From: JBEGQX01 sp041180805
GTDB taxonomy: Bacteria; Planctomycetota; Planctomycetia; Gemmatales; Gemmataceae
Direction of reading: 5' to 3'
Length of the DNA stretch: 11,709 bases
Assembly (NCBI GenBank): GCA_041180805.1
Contig: JBEGQX010000030.1
Coordinates: forward strand, 1 to 11,709
Shown: positions 6,661-11,709 of the stretch, in pieces
Numbering within the stretch: position 1 is the first letter of the stretch
Layout of the letters: every line of letters begins with the position of its first letter
Position numbers and translations under genes: made by a program
Notes under the pieces: generated by a model
What the model was told of the DNA's origin: nothing
The model's input: the letters and a program-made list of their open reading frames with translations, nothing else
Database searches by the model: none

Positions 6661-9600
6661 ATGCGCCTTTTTGTTGCCATCACCCTGATTAGCTGCCTTG
6701 GCCCGGCAGGGGCCGCAACGGTGGATTATGCCAAACAGGTAAAGCCCATCTTCGAAGCGCATTGCGCCTCGTGCCATGGCGCGCTGTCTCAAAAGGCAAA
6801 GCTTCGTCTGGATCATGGAAGTTTTATTCGCAAGGGCGGCAGGAATGGCACCCCGATTGTGCCGGGGGATGCAGCCAATTCCCTGCTTATTCAGGCGGTA
6901 CTTGGCCAGGGCAGGGAACGCATGCCTCCTGAAAAGGAAGGTGCCGCGCTCTCTTTAGGGCAGATTGAATTACTTAAGCAATGGATCCGCGAAGGCGCCC
7001 TCACCACCAATGATGAACCTCTGCCGACGGACCCTTCACAACACTGGTCTTTCCAAAAACCGCTTAAGCAGCAAATTACGAATACGAAGGGAGCTTCACC
7101 CAACCCGGTGGACTTTTTCATCGATCGTGCCATTCAATCTCATGGACTAGGCGCGGGCCCTTTGGCAGATAAAAGCACCCTTGTAAGGCGTATTTATCTT
7201 GACCTTCTGGGGGTACCACCCACACCCAGGGAATTACGAAGTTTTATCACGGATGAAAGCGCCGATGCCTACGAAAAACTGGTCGATAGACTCCTAATGG
7301 ATCCACGCCATGGCGAACGATGGGCCCGCCATTGGATGGACATCTGGCGTTACAGTGATTGGTACGGCAGGCGCAATGTGCCCGATGTTTGGAACAGTGC
7401 CCCGCAAATCTGGCGCTGGCGCGACTGGATTGTCCGGTCCATCAACCAAGACCATGGCTACGACCGCATGGTGCGAGAAATGCTGGCCGGCGATGAAATT
7501 GCCCCCAACGATGACAATACCTCGGTGGCCACCGGTTACCTCGTTCGCAACTGGTATGCCCTGAACCCCAACGACTGGATGCGCAATATTGTGGAACACA
7601 CTGGCAAGGCGTTTCTTGGCCTTACCTTCAATTGTGCCCACTGCCATGACCACAAATATGATCCGATCCGTCAGGAGGATTATTTTGGTTTCCGGGCATT
7701 CTTCGAACCCATTTATGTTCGGCAGGATCGCGTTGCCGGTGAAGCCGACCCCGGTGCCTTTCAAGATTACAACTATAGCACCCTTCGCAAAATCCAGCGC
7801 CTGGGCATGGTTCGGGTTTTCGACAAAACACCGGATGCCCCCACCTGGTTCTACACGGGTGGAGATGAACGCAACCGGGTGAAAGATCATGGTTCTGTTC
7901 CACCCCACATGCCCGCGGTGTTTACCTTTGGCGCCCCTAAAATAGAACCCATTCCACTTCCCCCTGAAACCATCAGCCCGGCCCTACGCCCCTCTATCCG
8001 GCAAACCATGCTTCAGGAGGCAAAGGCTGCCATTGCCAGCGCAGAATCCGAACTTGCCAGGGTAAAATCGCTTCCTCTGCAACCTACAAAGGCACAGGAA
8101 GAACTACTAGCCAAAGCAAGTCAAGCCTACAACCTTGCCTCCAAAGACCCAGCCAATGCAATCCAGCATGGTGCCATCCAGGGCAAACATTCCGTGCTTC
8201 TGGCGGGCTCAAATGGCAGGGCCATCATTCAAAACAGCATGAAAAGCCTTTCCCAGCTTGTGGATGGTTCCACCTTCAGGTTCAAGCTGCACATTCTGGA
8301 AGATGCCAAGTTCAACATGCAACTTTCGAAGGATTCCACCAAAGGCCTAACCGCCACCTATGTGGGTTTTGAAAAAGGCAGGATTGTTTCCTACAAGCCA
8401 AAATCGTTCACTGTTTTTGATGCCGGGCACTACAACTTCAACCAGGGTCAGAACCTTTTTGAGGTTTCCATGATCATCCGTCTGTCCAGTGATGATTGCC
8501 TGCTTACTGTCGTCTCACTGAAGGATGATAAAAAACTGGTCGATAATGCAGTGGTGGCCTTGAATGGTTGGAACCCAGTGGGTGACCCCAAGAAACCGAT
8601 ATTCTTTGATGTGCATGCTCAAAGCACGGTTTTGCTGGATGATATTCAAATTTCCCCGCCTGCTTCAGTGAATGCGAATGAAAAAAACTCCATCCGCTAT
8701 GATTTTGAAAGCCCGGCTCATCACGATCAGAAAGAAATCATCGGGGTAGATGGGTGGGAAGCTTCCCAATATAGCATGAAGCCAGGTTATTCACTGTTGG
8801 TTTGCAGGGTGGCGAGCCCCGCTTTGCGCAAGGCCGCGGAAGAGCTGGAACTTGCAAAGAAAGAATATGAACTTCCCCGGCGAAGGGTGGCAGCCGCACA
8901 AGGAAAGTTGCAAGCTGCAAAGGAATACTTGTTGGATATGGAGGCACGCCTTGCTGCAGAGCAGGCCAGTTATTCAAAACCGCAACCTGCAAATATTGCC
9001 GACTTAAAGCGCAAGGCATCCTTACTTGAAAGGCAAGCCAGGCTGACAGGCACCAAGGCCACGCTGGAACTGGCGGAAATTGCCGTATCGGATGCCGGAT
9101 GGCTGCCGGAGGACAAACGCAAGACAGCGTTGGATGCGGCTAACAAGCAGTTGGCACAAGCAAAGTTGGAATTTCAAAAGGCAGATGCCGCCTCGAAAGA
9201 TCCGGCACTCGTGGAAACATATACCCCCTTCACCAACATCTACCCCGCCCAAAGCACCGGGCGCAGAAAGGCACTGGCAGAATGGATTACCAGCACCAAT
9301 AACCCTCTTACCGCAAGGGTTGCTGTCAATCATGTCTGGAACTGGCACTTCCATTCTCCGCTTGTCGCCACCGTGCATGATTTTGGCAGAAACGGCAAAG
9401 CCCCATCTCACCCGGAACTTCTCGACTGGCTGGCGGTGGAATTCATGGAATCCGGTTGGAGCATGAAGCATCTGCACCGCCTGATCATTACAAGTAACGC
9501 CTATAAAAGAACTTCCAAGGGCAACCCAAATTCCAACGACCCGGAAAACATCTGGCTTGCTCGCATGAACTCCGGGCGCATGGAAACCGAGGTTATTCGC

Positions 9601-10065
9601 GACAGCCTTCTCGCCTGTGCCGGCAAATTGGATTACACCTCTGGTGGGCAAGAACTTGAAAACACCGAGGCCCTGAAAACCTACCGCAGGAGTATTTATT
9701 ACAGCATCTACCCGGATGGTGGTGGCAAGGGCGTGATGGGGGACTTGTTTGATGGCCCGGACCCGCTGGATTGCTACCGCCGTTCCCGCAGCATTGTGCC
9801 GCAGCAAGCACTGGCCCTTACCAATAGCCAGTTGATACACCAGCTTTCTTCCGATGTTGCAGCCAGCATTATGGGTGGTCTGCCAACAGATGCCACCCAG
9901 ATACAATTTATTGGCAGCGCCTTCGAATTGATTCTCAACCGGCAACCTACCAATGCGGAGCGGGAAAACTGCAACACCTTCCTTGGCCAAACTCCCGATG
10001 ATAAGACACGGGCTGCCTTGGTAAGAGTGCTTTTCAACCACAACGATTTTCTATCCATCAGGTGA
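6661..10065 (+). CDS. Planctomycete cytochrome c-type protein (PSCyt1-PSCyt2/DUF1549-PSD1/DUF1553)
   Basis: This exported protein of 1134 residues carries a Sec signal peptide at 1-19. PSCyt1 spans about 24-113: CASCH at 35-39 is a c-type haem-binding motif, and M88 in RMPPE is a possible axial ligand. PSCyt2/DUF1549 spans about 150-350, with RRIYLDLLGVPPT at 176-188, HGERWARHWMDIWRYSD at 217-233 and a second CxxCH, CAHCH at 325-329. PSD1/DUF1553 spans about 855-1134, with RRKALAEWITSTNNPLTARV at 868-887, VNHVWNWHF at 889-897, TVHDFGRNGKAPSHPELLDW at 904-923 and IITSNAYKR at 942-950. Between them, about 440-850 is an insert: a helical Ala/Glu/Lys-rich stretch (445-497), a beta-rich section (about 505-665) that could be a jelly-roll or LamG-like fold, and a second long heptad-like helical stretch (719-845). 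The molecular function of this family is not established; electron transfer and polysaccharide breakdown have been proposed from context. The ATG at 6661 starts the leader. Confidence 0.93.
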   Translation: MRLFVAITLISCLGPAGAATVDYAKQVKPIFEAHCASCHGALSQKAKLRLDHGSFIRKGGRNGTPIVPGDAANSLLIQAVLGQGRERMPPEKEGAALSLGQIELLKQWIREGALTTNDEPLPTDPSQHWSFQKPLKQQITNTKGASPNPVDFFIDRAIQSHGLGAGPLADKSTLVRRIYLDLLGVPPTPRELRSFITDESADAYEKLVDRLLMDPRHGERWARHWMDIWRYSDWYGRRNVPDVWNSAPQIWRWRDWIVRSINQDHGYDRMVREMLAGDEIAPNDDNTSVATGYLVRNWYALNPNDWMRNIVEHTGKAFLGLTFNCAHCHDHKYDPIRQEDYFGFRAFFEPIYVRQDRVAGEADPGAFQDYNYSTLRKIQRLGMVRVFDKTPDAPTWFYTGGDERNRVKDHGSVPPHMPAVFTFGAPKIEPIPLPPETISPALRPSIRQTMLQEAKAAIASAESELARVKSLPLQPTKAQEELLAKASQAYNLASKDPANAIQHGAIQGKHSVLLAGSNGRAIIQNSMKSLSQLVDGSTFRFKLHILEDAKFNMQLSKDSTKGLTATYVGFEKGRIVSYKPKSFTVFDAGHYNFNQGQNLFEVSMIIRLSSDDCLLTVVSLKDDKKLVDNAVVALNGWNPVGDPKKPIFFDVHAQSTVLLDDIQISPPASVNANEKNSIRYDFESPAHHDQKEIIGVDGWEASQYSMKPGYSLLVCRVASPALRKAAEELELAKKEYELPRRRVAAAQGKLQAAKEYLLDMEARLAAEQASYSKPQPANIADLKRKASLLERQARLTGTKATLELAEIAVSDAGWLPEDKRKTALDAANKQLAQAKLEFQKADAASKDPALVETYTPFTNIYPAQSTGRRKALAEWITSTNNPLTARVAVNHVWNWHFHSPLVATVHDFGRNGKAPSHPELLDWLAVEFMESGWSMKHLHRLIITSNAYKRTSKGNPNSNDPENIWLARMNSGRMETEVIRDSLLACAGKLDYTSGGQELENTEALKTYRRSIYYSIYPDGGGKGVMGDLFDGPDPLDCYRRSRSIVPQQALALTNSQLIHQLSSDVAASIMGGLPTDATQIQFIGSAFELILNRQPTNAERENCNTFLGQTPDDKTRAALVRVLFNHNDFLSIR
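10060..10065 (+). promoter_or_regulatory. Ribosome binding site overlapping the PSCyt stop codon
   Basis: AGGTGA lies four bases before the ATG at 10070, and its last three bases are the stop codon of the preceding gene. This arrangement is typical of translational coupling and supports the DUF1501 start that yields the twin-arginine leader. Confidence 0.5.
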
Positions 10066-10069
10066 TGCC

Positions 10070-11539
10070 ATGAACCGACCTCTTTATTTTCATGCATCCA
10101 GAAGGGCGTTTCTTGCAGACCTTGGGATGGGTTTCACCGGTATGGCCCTTGGAGCCATGCTTGCTGAAGATGGCATTGCACGCGCCGCTTCCCAAGCACC
10201 CACCGGCATGCCACATTACCCTCCCAAGGCAAGGTCGGTGGTATGGATCTTCCTTTCCGGTGGATACAGCCACTTGGAAACTTTCGATCCCAAGCCGGCC
10301 CTTAACAAGTATGCGGGTAAAACATTTGACAAGACTCCCTTTGAAAACCCGGTGAATTCACCTCTGCACAAAAAGCGCTTTCGCTCGGTGCCAGCCGAGG
10401 AAATTAATGTGCGTGATGTCTACCCCACAGTTTTTCCCATGCAGGTCGGCTGGAAAAAACATGGCCAGAGTGGCATCGAGGTGACTGACTGGTGGCCGCA
10501 TCTTGCCAATCATGTGGATGACCTTTGCTTCATCCGCAATATCTGGACGACTGATAACGACCATGCCGCTGAAAACCAGATTCACACCGGGCGACACCGT
10601 CTGGATGAACCACAACCCAGCATCGGTGCCTGGGCCCACTACGGCCTTTCCACACTGAATTCAAATTTGCCGAAGTTTGCCGTGCTTGGCGGACCCACCC
10701 GCCCAGATACCAGGCAATCCATCGATGGACTTTACCTTGGCCCGCAGCATGCGGGGGTTCCGATCAATATTGATCCTAATAATCCCCTGCCTTTTGGACA
10801 GCGCATGGCCAATCAATCACAGGCAGAGCAAATTCGCGAATACCAGTTGATCCATCGCCTTAACGGCCTGACCGCAGCGGAATACCCCAACGACCAGGAA
10901 CTTCTGGCCCGCATTCGCTCCTATGAGTTGGCGTTTCGAATGCAGGAATCTGTGCCGGAGGCCATGAATTTCACAACCGAATCCAAATTCACCTCACGCA
11001 TGTATGGCATCGATAATGCATCCACCAAGGTGGCGGGGGAACGCCTGCTGGCCGCTCGCAGATTGGTGGAACGAGGCGTAAGGTTCGTGCAGGTGTTTCC
11101 CTCCTCCTACGGGGTATGGGATTCCCACCAAAAGCTGAAAGATAACCACACCCGGCTGTGTGCAACCATCGATCTTCCAGTGGCAGGTTTCCTGATGGAC
11201 ATGAAACAGCGCGGCCTTTTGGAAGACACCGTGGTGGTGTTCTGCACCGAATTTGGACGCACCCCTGGGTTGGAGCTTCGCGGTGGTGGCAAGGATGGCA
11301 GAGACCACCATCCCAATGGTTTCACGATTTGGATGGCGGGAGCCGGCCTGAAAAAAGGCCATGTGCATGGCGCTACCGACGAACTTGGCTACAACGCCCT
11401 GGGCGACGGCCATTATGTGACGGATATCCACGCCACCATCATGCATCTTCTGGGAATGGACCTGAGAAAGTTAGAAATTCCGGGTAGAAAGCGAATCGAG
11501 ATGGACCACGGCAAGGTAATCCAGGAAGTTTTGGCTTAA
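10070..11539 (+). CDS. DUF1501 family protein with twin-arginine leader
   Basis: This 489-residue protein begins with a Tat-type leader: S10-R11-R12-A13-F14-L15, then a mildly hydrophobic stretch to about residue 40 (GMALGAMLAEDGIARAA). It should therefore be exported folded. DUF1501 proteins belong to the alkaline phosphatase/sulfatase-like fold. Characteristic segments are VVWIFLSGGYSHLETFDPKP at 57-76, AENQIHTGRHR at 167-177, PSIGAWAHYGL at 183-193, WDSH at 350-353, VVVFCTEFGRTP at 388-399, GRDHHPNGFTIWMAGAG at 410-426 and VTDIHATIMHLLG at 450-462. The Asp- and His-rich positions of the last segments are where metal ligands sit in related phosphatases. The usual phosphatase nucleophile and the catalytic activity are not established for this family. 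It starts 4 bases after the PSCyt gene and forms the standard planctomycete pair with it. Export of the partners by different routes (Sec and Tat) is notable. The family assignment is firm; the substrate is unknown. Confidence 0.92.
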   Translation: MNRPLYFHASRRAFLADLGMGFTGMALGAMLAEDGIARAASQAPTGMPHYPPKARSVVWIFLSGGYSHLETFDPKPALNKYAGKTFDKTPFENPVNSPLHKKRFRSVPAEEINVRDVYPTVFPMQVGWKKHGQSGIEVTDWWPHLANHVDDLCFIRNIWTTDNDHAAENQIHTGRHRLDEPQPSIGAWAHYGLSTLNSNLPKFAVLGGPTRPDTRQSIDGLYLGPQHAGVPINIDPNNPLPFGQRMANQSQAEQIREYQLIHRLNGLTAAEYPNDQELLARIRSYELAFRMQESVPEAMNFTTESKFTSRMYGIDNASTKVAGERLLAARRLVERGVRFVQVFPSSYGVWDSHQKLKDNHTRLCATIDLPVAGFLMDMKQRGLLEDTVVVFCTEFGRTPGLELRGGGKDGRDHHPNGFTIWMAGAGLKKGHVHGATDELGYNALGDGHYVTDIHATIMHLLGMDLRKLEIPGRKRIEMDHGKVIQEVLA

Positions 11540-11631
11540 GAAACAGGATTCTGGCCGGGACAAATAAACTTCTAAAAATCCTGTGGACCGGCCTTGGCAA
11601 AGTTGCCCTTAAAACGGAAAATAGTTAGATC
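11540..11631 (+). other. Spacer between the DUF1501 gene and tRNA-Ser with interleaved inverted repeats
   Basis: This 92-base spacer has no gene. ACAGGATT (11543-11550) is fully complementary to AATCCTGT (11577-11584), and GGCCGG (11553-11558) is complementary to CCGGCC (11588-11593). The arms alternate A-B-A'-B', so the RNA could form a pseudoknot or two mutually exclusive hairpins. A smaller hairpin, GGCA-AAGT-TGCC, lies at 11597-11607 and is followed by CTTAAAA. None is followed by a proper U-tract, so a classic intrinsic terminator is not supported. The tRNA promoter is presumably here but I could not place its boxes. Confidence 0.35.
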
Positions 11632-11709
11632 GGAGGGGTGGCAGAGCGGCTGATTGCTCCGGTCTTGAAAACCGGTGTCGGGGAAACCCGACCGTGGGTT
11701 CAAATCCCA
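11632..11709 (+). tRNA. tRNA-Ser (anticodon UGA), 3' end cut by the window edge
   Basis: The 5' acceptor strand is GGAGGGG, followed by TG and the D arm. The anticodon stem CCGGT/ACCGG (11659-11663 and 11671-11675) encloses the loop CTTGAAA, which gives anticodon TGA at 11666-11668 and so reads the serine codon UCA. The long variable arm (about 11676-11693), with a GTCGGG/CCCGAC stem, is typical of class II serine tRNAs. The T arm has the GGTTCAAAT signature. The window stops inside the T stem's 3' strand, so the 3' acceptor strand, the discriminator base and any CCA lie outside. Confidence 0.95.

Noticed and set aside
9022..10041. 339-codon open frame on the minus strand
   Set aside because: It lies wholly inside the PSD1 region of the PSCyt gene, antisense to it, shows no recognisable motif, and the overlapping plus-strand protein has clear family motifs throughout.
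11596..11616. Intrinsic terminator from GGCA-AAGT-TGCC and the following bases
   Set aside because: The stem is only four pairs and is followed by CTTAAAA rather than a run of T, so a Rho-independent terminator is not supported.
11603..11630. tRNA promoter TTGCCC with TTAGAT
   Set aside because: The candidate -10 box ends only one base before the mature tRNA 5' end, so transcription would start inside the tRNA.
11632..11709. Selenocysteine tRNA instead of serine tRNA
   Set aside because: Both have long variable arms, but the anticodon loop CTTGAAA gives TGA, not TCA, and the acceptor and D arms fit a normal tRNA-Ser.

Overview
The window looks like a piece of a planctomycete chromosome. The strongest evidence is the neighbouring pair at 6661-11539. 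The first gene encodes a planctomycete-type cytochrome c protein (PSCyt1, PSCyt2/DUF1549 and PSD1/DUF1553 regions). The second encodes a DUF1501 protein with a twin-arginine leader. This two-gene arrangement is characteristic of Planctomycetes and some related PVC bacteria. A secreted EF-hand/calpain-like protease fits the same group. The genus cannot be fixed from sequence alone. All calls are by eye, with no database search.

Layout. A leftward, operon-like run occupies 3055 down to 1. It holds a class III (CaiB/BaiF-type) CoA-transferase, a tail-anchored RMD1/DUF155-like protein, and the N-terminal 244 residues of an exported EF-hand plus calpain-like cysteine protease that runs off the left edge. 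Gaps are 22 and 5 bases. A 116-base divergent intergenic region (3056-3171) holds an 18-base dyad and a short hairpin over the ribosome binding site of the rightward gene. A rightward run then follows: an exported aldose 1-epimerase, an exported M14 carboxypeptidase-like protein (2-base gap) and a cytoplasmic aldo/keto reductase with a TTG start (27-base gap). After an AT-rich 109-base gap with a plausible promoter come the PSCyt protein and the DUF1501 protein (4-base gap). A 92-base spacer with interleaved inverted repeats leads to a tRNA-Ser(UGA) cut by the right edge.

How the genes may work together. The epimerase, M14 protein, PSCyt protein and DUF1501 protein all carry export signals. 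The right half is therefore mainly extracytoplasmic and could serve turnover of external carbohydrate- or peptide-containing material, with the cytosolic aldo/keto reductase acting on a product. That is inference from gene order. The left operon pairs CoA chemistry with a membrane-anchored protein of unknown function and a possibly calcium-responsive protease, and no common pathway is apparent. No mobile element, CRISPR array or prophage gene was seen. Coding density is high, and no gene-free stretch exceeds about 120 bases.
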